Positions 43,878-52,814 of a stretch of DNA of 64,000 nucleotides are shown piece by piece. The notes beneath the pieces were generated by a model. It had not been told where the DNA came from and did no database searches. It saw only the letters and a list, made by a program, of their open reading frames with translations. Origin of the DNA: an uncultured Eubacteriales bacterium (lineage in GTDB: Bacteria > Bacillota > Clostridia > Oscillospirales > CAG-272). The DNA lies in NCBI GenBank assembly GCA_934446065.1, contig CAKSDP010000001.1, positions 1 through 64,000 on the forward strand, given 5' to 3'. A program made the position numbers and the translations under genes. The number at the start of each line of letters is the position of its first letter. Within the stretch, counting starts at the first letter, position 1.

Positions 43878-44417
43878 ATGTCAAGAATCGGAAGAGCGCC
43901 TATCACCGTTCCCGCTGGCGTGGACGTTACTATCGGCGCTGAAAATGAAATCACAGTAAAAGGACCTCTGGGTACCCTTACTCACAAGTTTCCCGCAGCT
44001 CTTACCTTCACAAAGGAAGACGGCGTGATCCACGTGACCCGTCCCGATGACGAAAAGGAAAACCGTTCACTGCACGGAACCGCCCGTACTGTCCTCAACA
44101 ACATGATCATCGGTGTATCCACCGGATACTCCAAGAAGCTCGAGATCGTAGGCGTCGGTTACAGAGCAGCCAAGGAGGCTAAGCGCATCGTTCTTAACCT
44201 CGGTCACTCTCACCCGATCTACTTCGAAGAGAACGACATGGTCACCTTCGATGTTCCCGATCCGAACACCATTATCGTTAAGAGCAGAGACAAGCAGTAC
44301 TGCGGTCAGATCGCAGCAGAGATCCGTTCCAAGAGACCCCCGGAGCCGTATCACGGTAAGGGTGTCAAGTATGATTACGAGCATATCCGCCGTAAGGCCG
44401 GAAAAGCCGGTAAATAA
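43878..44417 (+). CDS. rplF: 50S ribosomal protein L6
   Basis: 179 residues. MSRIGRAPITVPAGVDV, the GVGYRAAKEAKRIVLNLGHSHP region, and the RPPEPYHGKGVKY end. It lies near the factor-binding site. RBS AAAGGGG. Confidence 0.98.
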   Translation: MSRIGRAPITVPAGVDVTIGAENEITVKGPLGTLTHKFPAALTFTKEDGVIHVTRPDDEKENRSLHGTARTVLNNMIIGVSTGYSKKLEIVGVGYRAAKEAKRIVLNLGHSHPIYFEENDMVTFDVPDPNTIIVKSRDKQYCGQIAAEIRSKRPPEPYHGKGVKYDYEHIRRKAGKAGK

Positions 44418-44435
44418 TGAAAGGAGACAGGCGTT

Positions 44436-44795
44436 ATGGTTACAAAAATCGATAAGAACAAGAAGCGTCTCAAGAGACACGCACGCGTTCGCGGAAAGAT
44501 TTCCGGTACTGCTGAGCGTCCGAGACTTTCTGTATACCGTTCTAATAAGAACATCAGCGCTCAGATCATCGACGATGTCAAGGGCGTGACCCTCGTCTCC
44601 GCTTCTACTCTCGAGGCTGCATTCGAGGGCATCGGAAGCAACAAGGAGGCTGCTCGTAAGGTCGGTCTTGCAATCGCTGAAAAAGCAAAAGCCAAGGGTA
44701 TCGAAACAGTAGTGTTCGACCGCGGCGGTTATATCTATCACGGACGTGTATCGGAGCTTGCAGAGGGCGCAAGAGAAGGCGGACTTAAGTTCTGA
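44436..44795 (+). CDS. rplR: 50S ribosomal protein L18
   Basis: 119 residues. [20 protein letters not shown] and [20 protein letters not shown]. Delivers 5S rRNA to the ribosome. Followed by an unusually long 174-base gap. Confidence 0.98.
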   Translation: MVTKIDKNKKRLKRHARVRGKISGTAERPRLSVYRSNKNISAQIIDDVKGVTLVSASTLEAAFEGIGSNKEAARKVGLAIAEKAKAKGIETVVFDRGGYIYHGRVSELAEGAREGGLKF

Positions 44796-44969
44796 CCTCT
44801 CCCCCTGCGGGAAGACCGGTTTGTACACCGCAATCGGCAATGCATCAGCATTTGCACGACTGTGAAAACAATTCAAAGAGTAATAGGGTCGGGCGCCCGA
44901 CGGGCTGCCTGACACGACCTGTCACCGGATCCCCGGGGCAGGATCGCATAGAAAGGAAAGGTCACTTTA
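44796..44969 (+). other. Noncoding structured gap between rplR and rpsE
   Basis: 174 bases with no supported gene, including the 14-base palindrome GTCGGGCGCCCGAC (44888-44901) and further GC-rich complementary stretches before the rpsE RBS. No clear promoter or T-tailed terminator. Possibly a regulatory or processing RNA element. Confidence 0.35.
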
Positions 44970-45476
44970 ATGGCTAACAGAATTGACGCATCGAAGCTTG
45001 GCGAACTCAAAGAAAAGCTCGTTGTGGTAAACCGTGTATCCAAGACCGTTAAAGGCGGACGTGTCGCAAGATTCGCAGCACTCATGGTAGTGGGCGATGA
45101 GAACGGCCATGTCGGCTACGGTCTCGGTAAAGCTGCCGAGGTTCCTGAGGCAATCCGCAAGGGAATCGAGGACGCAAAGAAAAATATGATCGAGGTGTCC
45201 CTCAAGGATACCACTATTCCCCATGAGGTTCTTGGAAAGTTCGGAGCAGGCTCCGTTCTTCTGAAGCCCGCTGCTCCCGGTACCGGTATCATCGCAGGTA
45301 AGACCGTGCGTGCCGTCCTCGAGCTTGCCGGAATCAAGAATATCAGAGCAAAGTGCCTCCGTTCCAACAATCCTACTAACGTGATCAAGGCTACATTCGC
45401 AGGTCTCAGCGAGCTTCGTACCGCTGAGGAGGTCGCACGTACGCGCGGCGTGGATGTAGAGAAGGTCATAGGCTGA
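44970..45476 (+). CDS. rpsE: 30S ribosomal protein S5
   Basis: 168 residues. [20 protein letters not shown] near 14-33 is the loop where spectinomycin resistance maps and appears wild-type. [18 protein letters not shown] and [20 protein letters not shown] segments follow. A translation-accuracy protein. RBS AAAGGAAAGG. Confidence 0.98.
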   Translation: MANRIDASKLGELKEKLVVVNRVSKTVKGGRVARFAALMVVGDENGHVGYGLGKAAEVPEAIRKGIEDAKKNMIEVSLKDTTIPHEVLGKFGAGSVLLKPAAPGTGIIAGKTVRAVLELAGIKNIRAKCLRSNNPTNVIKATFAGLSELRTAEEVARTRGVDVEKVIG

Positions 45477-45489
45477 GGAGGAACAAGGA

Positions 45490-45663
45490 ATGATTAAGGT
45501 TACTCTCACAAAAAGCCTGATCGGCGCAAAGCCCAATCAGAAGGCTACCGCAGCATCCCTCGGTCTGAGAAAGATCGGCGACAGCATCAACCATAAGGAT
45601 GACGCTGTGCTTGCGGGCAAGATCAAGGTGATCGCTCACCTTGTCAAAGTGGAGCAGGCGTAA
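45490..45663 (+). CDS. rpmD: 50S ribosomal protein L30
   Basis: 57 residues read directly from 45490 (ATG) to the TAA at 45661-45663. It begins MIKVTLTKSLIGAKPNQKAT, followed by a typical LGLRKIGDSI helix and an IKVIAHLVKVEQ end. RBS AGGAGGAACA. Its place between rpsE and rplO is canonical. The very short length is normal for bacterial L30. Confidence 0.95.
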   Translation: MIKVTLTKSLIGAKPNQKATAASLGLRKIGDSINHKDDAVLAGKIKVIAHLVKVEQA

Positions 45664-45715
45664 GCCCTCCTATCCGGCAATATTTACGACTGATTTTAAC
45701 AAGGAGGATTAAACC

Positions 45716-46159
45716 ATGAAGCTCCATGAACTTTCACCGGCAGAAGGATCGGTAAAATCAGCATGGCGTAAAGGCAGAGGCGCAGGCTCCGGCAACGGAA
45801 AGACCGCAGGAAAAGGACATAAGGGTCAGAACGCTCGCTCCGGCGGCGGTGTCCGTCCCGGTTTCGAAGGCGGTCAGCTTCCCCTGTACAGAAAGCTTCC
45901 TAAAAGAGGCTTCAACAACAAGAACTTTGCTAAGAACTACGCTTGCATTAACGTTGATGTACTCAACAGATTCAATGACGGAGACACTGTAAATCTTGCG
46001 GCTCTTGTGGATGCACGCATCATCCGTAAGCCGTTCGACGGTCTGAAGGTCCTTGGCAACGGCGAGCTTACAAAGAAGCTCACTGTCGAGGCTAAGGTCT
46101 TTACCGGCAGTGCAAAGGAAAAGATAGAAGCCGCCGGCGGAAAGACCGAGGTGGTCTGA
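45716..46159 (+). CDS. rplO: 50S ribosomal protein L15
   Basis: 147 residues. [20 protein letters not shown], the Gly/Arg-rich [19 protein letters not shown], then [19 protein letters not shown] late 50S assembly protein. RBS AAGGAGG. secY starts one base after its stop. Confidence 0.98.
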   Translation: MKLHELSPAEGSVKSAWRKGRGAGSGNGKTAGKGHKGQNARSGGGVRPGFEGGQLPLYRKLPKRGFNNKNFAKNYACINVDVLNRFNDGDTVNLAALVDARIIRKPFDGLKVLGNGELTKKLTVEAKVFTGSAKEKIEAAGGKTEVV

Positions 46160-46160
46160 T

Positions 46161-47456
46161 ATGTTTAAGACTATCGCCAATGCTTGGAAGCTGGCAGATC
46201 TTCGTCAGAAGATCCTGTATGTGCTTTTTATCGTGGTTCTCTACCGCATCGGTACCGCAATCCCGGTTCCGTTCGTAAATCCCGATATGCTTGCAAACTT
46301 CAGGAACGCAACGGAAGGCTCTATTTTCCAGTACCTCAGCATTCTCTCCGGTAACGCTTTTTCACAAGCTACCTTGTTCGCACTCGGTATCTCCCCGTAC
46401 ATTACGGCATCGATAGTGATCCAGCTTCTTACCATCGCTATCCCCGCTCTTGAGAAGATCTCTCAGGAGGGTGAAGAGGGTAAGAAAAAGCTCAATCAGA
46501 TCACCCGTATCGTAACTATCGTTCTCGGCATTATTACGAGTATCGGCTACTTCAAACTGCTCGATACCAACAACGTCCTGAACATCCCCGAGGGTTATAC
46601 CTGGTTCGCAGCGATAGTTATTGTTGCTTGCTACTGCTCAGGCTCCGCACTTGTGATGTGGCTCGCTGAGAAGATCAATGAGAACGGTATCGGAAACGGT
46701 ATCTCCATCATCCTTTTCACGAACATCATCTCCGGACTCCCCGCTATGGTAACGAACCTCTGGTCGAATTACCTCGCAAGCGGTAAGGTCTCCGGCGTGC
46801 TCATCGGCATCGGTGTCATCATTGTCAGCATCGCCGCTATCTTCTTCATCGTGTTCATCACCGACAGTGAGCGCAGACTGCCTATCCAGTATGCAAAGAA
46901 GGTCGTTGGCCGCAAGATGTACGGCGGTCAGAATTCCACGCTTCCTCTGAAGCTGAACATGACCGGAGTTATGCCGATAATCTTCGCAAACTCCATCGTA
47001 ACTCTTCCTAGCACCATCAATATGTTCGTACCTTCCAAAATGAAGACCCTGAAGTCCATCCTCGGTGTCTTCTCAGTGGATTCGTGGCTGTATGCCGTAC
47101 TCACGTTCGTCCTCATCATCGCTTTCGCATACTTCTATGTGACGATCTCGTTCAATCCCATCGAAGTTGCGAACAACCTCAAGAAGAACGGCGGCTTCAT
47201 CCCCGGTATCCGTCCCGGTAAGCCTACCTCCGATTATATTACGAAGGTGCTTTCCCGTATCACCCTGATCGGCGCGCTCTTCCTCGACATTATCGCAGTG
47301 CTGCCTCTGGTAGCCAACATAATCTCGGGCGCAAAGCTGTCCGCTCTGGCGTTCACCGGAAGCTCCGTAATCATTATCGTCGGCGTTGTCCTTGAGACCG
47401 CCCGCGAGATCGAATCTCAGATGACCATGCGTCATTACAAGGGATTCCTTGAGTAA
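46161..47456 (+). CDS. secY: Protein translocase subunit SecY
   Basis: 431 residues with ten hydrophobic helices. RIGTAIPVPFV at the start, ALGISPYITASIVIQLL in helix 2 (plug region), IILFTNIISGLP, and the cytoplasmic PEGYTWF and RPGKPTSDYI loops. It forms the protein-conducting channel with SecE and SecG; FtsY in this window delivers its substrates. Translation is probably coupled to rplO. Confidence 0.98.
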   Translation: MFKTIANAWKLADLRQKILYVLFIVVLYRIGTAIPVPFVNPDMLANFRNATEGSIFQYLSILSGNAFSQATLFALGISPYITASIVIQLLTIAIPALEKISQEGEEGKKKLNQITRIVTIVLGIITSIGYFKLLDTNNVLNIPEGYTWFAAIVIVACYCSGSALVMWLAEKINENGIGNGISIILFTNIISGLPAMVTNLWSNYLASGKVSGVLIGIGVIIVSIAAIFFIVFITDSERRLPIQYAKKVVGRKMYGGQNSTLPLKLNMTGVMPIIFANSIVTLPSTINMFVPSKMKTLKSILGVFSVDSWLYAVLTFVLIIAFAYFYVTISFNPIEVANNLKKNGGFIPGIRPGKPTSDYITKVLSRITLIGALFLDIIAVLPLVANIISGAKLSALAFTGSSVIIIVGVVLETAREIESQMTMRHYKGFLE

Positions 47457-47495
47457 TATTTGAGAGAAGGATTGCCGCATGGCGGCGGAGGGAAT

Positions 47496-48137
47496 ATGTC
47501 TCGAAAAATTAAATTGATTCTTTTAGGCGCACCCGGCGCCGGTAAGGGAACTCAGGCGGAGATCATTTCCGAGAAATTCGGAATCCCCGCGATCTCGACC
47601 GGTGCGATCATCCGTGAGGCTATCGCCTCCGGAACCGATATGGGCAAGAGCGCCAAAAGCTACATCGAGTCCGGCGCACTCGTGCCTGATTCGGTAGTTA
47701 TCGGTATCATCAAGGATCGCCTTGCCGAAAACGACTGCGATGCCGGATTCATCCTCGATGGATTCCCGCGCACCGTGCCTCAGGCTGAGGCGCTCGACGA
47801 GATGGGCGTCGAAATCACCGACGTTATTTCGATCGAGGTCCCCGATGAGAAGATCGTCGCTCGTATGAGCGGCAGACGCGTCTGCAAAAAGTGCGGATCT
47901 ACCTTCCACATCGAGTACAATCCGTCGAAGAACGGAGACAACTGCGTTTGCGGTGAGCCTCTTACCATTCGTTCGGACGACGCTCCCGAGGTAGTCCTCG
48001 ACAGACTGCGCGTCTATCATGATCAGACAGAGCCGCTTAAGGATTTCTACAGTAAGAAGGGCATCCTTAAGACTGTCATCGGTCAGGAGAAGCTTGAAGA
48101 TACCACAGCCCTCACTCTTGCTGCACTTGAGAAATAA
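47496..48137 (+). CDS. adk: Adenylate kinase
   Basis: 213 residues from the ATG at 47496 (GGAGGGAAT). P loop GAPGAGKGTQ (~10-19), AMP-site STGAIIREAI, and DGFPRTVPQAEAL. The lid has CKKCG and CVCG Cys pairs (~130-152), so it is a zinc-lid enzyme as in Gram-positives, though the second pair is CxC rather than CxxC. Interconverts ATP+AMP and 2 ADP. Its place after secY is standard. Confidence 0.97.
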   Translation: MSRKIKLILLGAPGAGKGTQAEIISEKFGIPAISTGAIIREAIASGTDMGKSAKSYIESGALVPDSVVIGIIKDRLAENDCDAGFILDGFPRTVPQAEALDEMGVEITDVISIEVPDEKIVARMSGRRVCKKCGSTFHIEYNPSKNGDNCVCGEPLTIRSDDAPEVVLDRLRVYHDQTEPLKDFYSKKGILKTVIGQEKLEDTTALTLAALEK

Positions 48138-48151
48138 GGCAGCCGACAAAA

Positions 48152-48907
48152 ATGATATTTATTAAGAATTCTGAGCAGATCAGGCACATGAAGGTGGCAG
48201 GACGCATTACCGGCGAGGCACTTGCCCTCGCGGGCGAGATGGTGAAGCCGGGCGTCACCACCAAGCAGCTTGATGATAAAATCAGACATCACATTGAAAA
48301 ATGCGGTGCTCGTCCCTCGTTCCTCGGGTACGGCGGATTTCCCGGCAGCGCCTGCATCAGCGTAAACGATGAGATCATCCACGGAATTCCTTCTTCATCG
48401 AAGGTCCTCAAGGATGGCGATATCGTCAAGATCGACGTAGGCGCATACATCGGCGGCTTCCACGGCGACAGTGCAAGAACTTTCCCCGTCGGAAACGTTT
48501 CTCCCGAAGCGCTTCAGCTCATTCGTGTGACCGAAGAAAGCTTTGAGGCGGGACGCGCCGCTATGGAAAAGGAGTCCGCCCGTCTCGGAGACATCGGACA
48601 CGCGGTTGAGTCATACGTTCGCGAGTACGGATACTCTGTAGTTCGCGAGTATACCGGACACGGCGTCGGCATGGATCTCCACGAGGATCCGAGCGTGCCG
48701 AACTACGGCACGCCCGGACGCGGCGCCAGAGTCTGCCTCGGCATGGTCATCGCCATTGAGCCTATGGTCAACATGGGTACATGGAAGATACACCAGAAGC
48801 CGGACGGCTGGACGGTGCGTACCGCTGACGGAAAGCTTTCCGCTCACTACGAGCATACGGTGGCGCTCACCGAGGACGGTGCGATATGTCTGACAAAAGT
48901 CGAGTAA
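48152..48907 (+). CDS. map: Methionine aminopeptidase type I
   Basis: 251 residues. Metal ligands are recognised in IDVGAYIGGFHGDSAR (two Asp), GHGVGMDLHEDP (His), AIEPMV (Glu) and YEHTVALTEDG (Glu region). Removes the N-terminal Met from nascent proteins. The last 22 bases overlap the start of the following KOW protein gene. Confidence 0.97.
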   Translation: MIFIKNSEQIRHMKVAGRITGEALALAGEMVKPGVTTKQLDDKIRHHIEKCGARPSFLGYGGFPGSACISVNDEIIHGIPSSSKVLKDGDIVKIDVGAYIGGFHGDSARTFPVGNVSPEALQLIRVTEESFEAGRAAMEKESARLGDIGHAVESYVREYGYSVVREYTGHGVGMDLHEDPSVPNYGTPGRGARVCLGMVIAIEPMVNMGTWKIHQKPDGWTVRTADGKLSAHYEHTVALTEDGAICLTKVE

Positions 48908-49224
48908 AGGAAGAATGGTGCGAGAGATATCCTCGCGCAAATCCCACGCCTGATCGAACGGTTACGCCGGGTCCCGGCGCGATTGTCCAATCAAAGGCAG
49001 GACGTGACAGATTCAGACGTTTTCTCGTGACCGATATTCTCGAGTCAGCCGATCCCACGCCGCGCGCTGCGGTCGTGAACGGCACGACGAGATCTACGGA
49101 TCACCCGAAGATAAAGAGCTTACGCCACCTCATTCCGGTCGGAATGAGCGATGAAGCAAAAAGCCTCATCGAAAAAGGCGCGCTCACAGACGCTGATGTC
49201 CGTCGAATACTTGCAAAGAGTTAA
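48886..49224 (+). CDS. KOW-domain RNA-binding protein
   Basis: 112 residues starting inside the map 3' end (GAGG nine bases before the ATG). PGAIVQSKAGRDRFRRFLVTDI (~29-50 in two parts) followed by VVNG and KIKSLRHLIPVG matches the small L14e/KOW-like protein that Clostridia encode between map and infA. It is longer than the usual ~90 residues, with an extra N-terminal segment (MSDKSRVKEEWCERYPRANP) and a C-terminal helical tail (ALTDADVRRILAKS). Presumably a ribosome-associated RNA binder; exact role unknown. Confidence 0.8.
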   Translation: MSDKSRVKEEWCERYPRANPTPDRTVTPGPGAIVQSKAGRDRFRRFLVTDILESADPTPRAAVVNGTTRSTDHPKIKSLRHLIPVGMSDEAKSLIEKGALTDADVRRILAKS

Positions 49225-49259
49225 ATTAAGATTTGTTTTTGTAGAGGGAGGAAAAAGTT

Positions 49260-49478
49260 TTGCCAAAGGATGACGTAATTGAATTTGAGGGCGTGGTCGT
49301 AGAAGCGCTCCCGAATGCAACCTTCAAGGTAAAGCTGCCGAACGACATGATCGTTACGGCACACATATCCGGCAAGCTCCGAATGAACTATATCAAGATC
49401 CTTCCGGGCGATAAGGTGACCGTTGAGGTCTCCATTTACGACCCGACAAAGGGAAGGATCACCTGGCGTACAAAATAA
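49260..49478 (+). CDS. infA: Translation initiation factor IF-1
   Basis: 72 residues with a TTG start at 49260 (GGGAGGAAAAAG upstream). [18 protein letters not shown], then [20 protein letters not shown]. An OB-fold protein that binds the A site of the 30S during initiation. Product length is exact for the family. Confidence 0.98.
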   Translation: MPKDDVIEFEGVVVEALPNATFKVKLPNDMIVTAHISGKLRMNYIKILPGDKVTVEVSIYDPTKGRITWRTK

Positions 49479-49535
49479 ACCGCCCACGGGCAGCCGGTGC
49501 ACTCCGGCAAGATTAACGAAAGGTGGTAAACTACT

Positions 49536-49649
49536 GTGAAAGTAAAGCCTTCTGTAAAAAAGATCTGCGACAAGTGCAAGATTATCAAGCGTCACGGCAA
49601 CGTGATGGTTATCTGTGAGAATCCGAAGCACAAGCAGAGACAGGGCTAA
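49536..49649 (+). CDS. rpmJ: 50S ribosomal protein L36
   Basis: 37 residues read from the GTG at 49536 to the TAA at 49647-49649. It has the zinc set CDKC (11, 14), Cys27 and His32 of the zinc-bound form. RBS AAAGGTGG. The canonical position after infA supports the call despite its size. Confidence 0.96.
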   Translation: MKVKPSVKKICDKCKIIKRHGNVMVICENPKHKQRQG

Positions 49650-49685
49650 TAAGTCCAAATCTAATATGAGAGGTGAAAACAGCTA

Positions 49686-50054
49686 ATGGCTCGTATATCC
49701 GGTGTTGATATTCCCAATCAGAAGCGCGTTGAGATCGCTCTGACCTATATCTACGGTATCGGTCTGAAGAGCTCCAAGGAGATCCTTGCAAAGACCGACA
49801 TCAATCCCGATACCCGCGCAAAGGACCTGACCGAGGACGAGATCGCAAAGCTCCGTGATGTAATCGAGAACGATTACACCGTTGAGGGTGAACTTCGCCG
49901 TGAAGTTGCACTCAACATCAAGCGTCTGGTCGAGATCAACTGTTACCGCGGTGTAAGACACAGAAAAGGTCTGCCCGTAAGAGGACAGCGTACAAAGACC
50001 AACGCAAGAACACGCAAGGGTCCCGCAAAGACTATTGCGAACAAGAAGAAATAA
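49686..50054 (+). CDS. rpsM: 30S ribosomal protein S13
   Basis: 122 residues. [25 protein letters not shown] at the start in two pieces, with a basic C-terminal [20 protein letters not shown] tail that touches P-site tRNA. RBS GAGAGGTG. First of the alpha-operon genes. Confidence 0.98.
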   Translation: MARISGVDIPNQKRVEIALTYIYGIGLKSSKEILAKTDINPDTRAKDLTEDEIAKLRDVIENDYTVEGELRREVALNIKRLVEINCYRGVRHRKGLPVRGQRTKTNARTRKGPAKTIANKKK

Positions 50055-50073
50055 GTAAAGGAGTGAGAAAAGA

Positions 50074-50469
50074 ATGGCAAAGGTAACAAAGAAGGTTACA
50101 AGAAAGCGCCGTGAGCGGAAGAACGTTGACCGCGGTGCCGCACATATCCGTTCTACCTTCAATAACACTATCATCACCATTACCGATGTTGCAGGAAACG
50201 CAATATCCTGGGCTTCTGCCGGCGGACTTGGATTCAAAGGCTCCAGAAAATCCACTCCCTATGCGGCTCAGATGGCAGCAGAGGCTGCTGCAAAGGGTGC
50301 TGTTGAGCACGGTATGAGAACTGTTGAAGTATTCGTAAAGGGTCCCGGCTACGGACGTGAGTCTGCTATCCGCGCTCTTCAGACCGCAGGACTTGACATT
50401 ACGCTCATCAAGGACGTAACGCCGATCCCGCACAACGGTTGCCGCCCGCCTAAGCGCCGCCGCGTATAA
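50074..50469 (+). CDS. rpsK: 30S ribosomal protein S11
   Basis: 131 residues. [21 protein letters not shown] and [22 protein letters not shown] stretches, ending [18 protein letters not shown]. Forms the 30S platform. RBS AAAGGAG. Confidence 0.98.
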   Translation: MAKVTKKVTRKRRERKNVDRGAAHIRSTFNNTIITITDVAGNAISWASAGGLGFKGSRKSTPYAAQMAAEAAAKGAVEHGMRTVEVFVKGPGYGRESAIRALQTAGLDITLIKDVTPIPHNGCRPPKRRRV

Positions 50470-50491
50470 TTAAAAAGGAGGAATAAGACCT

Positions 50492-51118
50492 ATGGCAAGA
50501 TACACAGGACCTTCCTGCAAGCTTTGCCGCAGAGAAGGCAAGAAGCTGTTTCTGAAGGGTGATCGCTGCCTGACCGACAAGTGCGCGGTGGTAAGACGTT
50601 CTACCGTTCCCGGACAGCACGGCGCCGGCCGTAAGACTGTTAAGGAGTACGGCCTCCAGCTCAGAGAGAAGCAGACCGCTCGCCGTTATTACGGTGTTCA
50701 GGAGAAGCAGTTCAAGAAGTACTACGTCCATGCCGACAAGCAGGAGGGTATCGCAGGTGAGAATCTGCTCAGCCTTCTCGAGCGTCGCTACGACAACGTA
50801 GTTTACAGAATGGGTCTGGCTGCAAGCCGTAAGGAAGCAAGACAGCTCATCCGTCACGGACACTTCACCCTTAACGGTAAGAAGGCAGACATCCCGTCCA
50901 TCATCGTGAAGGTCGGCGATGTTATATCCGTAAAGGATAAGAGCCGTTCTACCGAGAAGTTCAAGGCTCTTGCAGAGCAGATGGCAGCAGTCATCGCACC
51001 GAAGTGGCTTGACGTCAACGCAGACACCATGACCGCAAAGGTCACGGCTATCCCGCAGAGAGACGACGTGGACTTCCCGTTCGAAGAGCAGCTTATCATC
51101 GAGCTTTATTCCAAGTAA
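50492..51118 (+). CDS. rpsD: 30S ribosomal protein S4, Cys-containing form
   Basis: 208 residues. [20 protein letters not shown], then CLTDKC, gives four Cys (~9, 12, 26, 31), the zinc-binding form. The S4 RNA-binding domain lies at ~97-160 (RLDNVV-like motif, [18 protein letters not shown]). Nucleates 16S folding; S4 is the usual regulator of the alpha operon. Followed by a 144-base gap. Confidence 0.98.
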   Translation: MARYTGPSCKLCRREGKKLFLKGDRCLTDKCAVVRRSTVPGQHGAGRKTVKEYGLQLREKQTARRYYGVQEKQFKKYYVHADKQEGIAGENLLSLLERRYDNVVYRMGLAASRKEARQLIRHGHFTLNGKKADIPSIIVKVGDVISVKDKSRSTEKFKALAEQMAAVIAPKWLDVNADTMTAKVTAIPQRDDVDFPFEEQLIIELYSK

Positions 51119-51262
51119 TAACCTTTGCCGCCTGAGCATACGCCGAATTTGCATTCGCGTCGAAGGAGGCAGAACAGCGCTCAGGACGGTCATCCGCGAT
51201 GCAAGTCGTATAAACGCGAAAGAGCGGACAGGTTCCGCACATCATAGACGGAGGGTTATTAT
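51119..51262 (+). other. Noncoding gap between rpsD and rpoA with a long-range stem
   Basis: 144 bases. CCTGAGC (51131-51137) can pair with GCTCAGG (51179-51185) around an inner GC-rich segment. It contains an isolated AAGGAGG that is not followed by a usable reading frame. No clear promoter. Confidence 0.3.
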
Positions 51263-52234
51263 ATGATAGAAATAGAAAAGCCGAATATATCGACGATGAA
51301 CTTGTCGGAAGACGGCAGAAGTATCAAATTCGTCGTTGAACCCTTGGAGAGAGGTTACGGAGTAACGCTGGGCAACTCCCTGCGCCGTGTGCTTCTCAGC
51401 TCTCTGCCCGGCGTTGCCGTAACGAACATCAAGATTGACGGTGTTCTTCACGAGATTTCCACCATCGAAGGCGTTAAAGAGGACGTTTGCGAGATCGTTC
51501 TGAACGTCAAGGGAATCAACGCGAAGCTGCACGGCAGTGCACCCAAGACCGTTGTCATCGATGTAACGGGAGCGCACGATGTTACCGCCGGTGACATTGA
51601 AGTCGATCCGGATATCGAGATTCTCAACCCCGACCACCATATCGCAACCGTAGGCGAGGATGTCCGCTTCTACATGGAGCTGACGTTTGACAACGGCCGC
51701 GGATATGTGTCTCAGGAGAGAAACAAGCAGCTTTACAGCGAGCAGTCCGGCGGGCTTTCTGCCCCGATCGGAACGATATTCACGGACTCGATCTACACTC
51801 CGGTGTATAACGCAAACTACACTGTCGAAAATACCCGTGTCGGCAACATTACCGATTTCGACAAGCTCACGCTTGATGTTACCACAAACGGTACTATTTC
51901 GGCAAAGGAAGCGGTTTCTCTCGCAGCCAAGATTCTCAACGAGCATCTCAACTTGTTCGTCGATTTGTCCGACGAAGCAAGGAGCGCAGAGATCATGATC
52001 GAACGCCAGGAAACTGTACAGGGAAAGATCCTTGAGATGACCATTGAGGAGCTTGACATGTCTGTCCGCAGCTTCAACTGCTTGAAGCGCGCAGGCATTG
52101 ATACAGTTCAGGATCTGACTAACAGAACCGAAGAGGATATGATCAAGGTCAGAAACCTCGGAAAGAAATCGCTTGAAGAAGTTATACAGAAGCTTCACTC
52201 CCTCGGACTTGATCTGAAGAAGGAAGAAGAGTAA
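51263..52234 (+). CDS. rpoA: RNA polymerase alpha subunit
   Basis: 323 residues. The N-terminal dimerisation domain has [20 protein letters not shown] (~23-42) and [20 protein letters not shown]. The C-terminal domain (~245-315), with [20 protein letters not shown] split across it, binds UP elements and activators. RBS GGAGGG. Normal length. Confidence 0.98.
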   Translation: MIEIEKPNISTMNLSEDGRSIKFVVEPLERGYGVTLGNSLRRVLLSSLPGVAVTNIKIDGVLHEISTIEGVKEDVCEIVLNVKGINAKLHGSAPKTVVIDVTGAHDVTAGDIEVDPDIEILNPDHHIATVGEDVRFYMELTFDNGRGYVSQERNKQLYSEQSGGLSAPIGTIFTDSIYTPVYNANYTVENTRVGNITDFDKLTLDVTTNGTISAKEAVSLAAKILNEHLNLFVDLSDEARSAEIMIERQETVQGKILEMTIEELDMSVRSFNCLKRAGIDTVQDLTNRTEEDMIKVRNLGKKSLEEVIQKLHSLGLDLKKEEE

Positions 52235-52288
52235 ACACCTGCCACATCGGCAAACGATTATTTTCAGCGAAAAGGAGGACATGAAACC

Positions 52289-52639
52289 ATGCCCGGTACC
52301 AGAAAACTCGGCAGACCTACTGCGCACAGACAGGCTATGCTCCGCGGAATGGTAACCTATCTTTTGGAGAACGGTTCCATTGAGACAACGCTGACCAGAG
52401 CTAAGGAAGTTCGCAGCATGGCTGAGAAGATGATAACTCTCGGCAAGGCTAACACTCTTGCAAGCCGTCGTCAGGCTCTTGCTTACATTACTAAGGAAGA
52501 TGTCGTGGCTAAGCTCTTTGGTGAGATCGCTCCCAAGTACGCGAACGTCAACGGCGGTTACACCACAATCTATAAGCTCGGACCTCGCCGCGGCGACGCT
52601 GCGGAGATGGCTCTTATCAAGCTTGTTGATGTTGAGTAA
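52289..52639 (+). CDS. rplQ: 50S ribosomal protein L17
   Basis: 116 residues. [19 protein letters not shown] and the [20 protein letters not shown] end. Lies at the polypeptide exit. Last gene of the ribosomal cluster; RBS AAAGGAGG. Confidence 0.98.
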   Translation: MPGTRKLGRPTAHRQAMLRGMVTYLLENGSIETTLTRAKEVRSMAEKMITLGKANTLASRRQALAYITKEDVVAKLFGEIAPKYANVNGGYTTIYKLGPRRGDAAEMALIKLVDVE

Positions 52640-52649
52640 ATCATAACTT

Positions 52650-52680
52650 AAAAGGCTCATCCTGCGGGATGAGCCTTTTT
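52650..52680 (+). terminator. Terminator of the ribosomal protein cluster
   Basis: A 13-bp perfect stem (52650-52662 with 52667-52679), tetraloop and T run, 10 bases after the rplQ stop. Confidence 0.95.
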
Positions 52681-52748
52681 TGCGTCTTGCTTTGCCCGTG
52701 ATTGTCAGCGATCTGACGTTTGTGCGGCGGATTAGGGGCAAGTATACA

Positions 52749-52794
52749 AGAAAGCCCGCAATATTAGTCAAACGACTAATATTGCGGGCTTTCT
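52749..52794 (-). terminator. Terminator-like 21-bp perfect hairpin after fucI
   Basis: Arms 52749-52769 and 52774-52794 pair without mismatch around a 4-base loop. It lies 20 bases past the minus-strand fucI stop. The T run after it is short, so the unusual stem length may serve transcript stability as well as termination. Confidence 0.75.
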
Positions 52795-52814
52795 GCGTTT
52801 GTAAAATATAGCTA

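Noticed and set aside
48886..48907. Frameshift at the end of map
   Set aside because: The map C-terminus is complete (YEHTVALTEDG present); the overlap is simply the start of the next gene.
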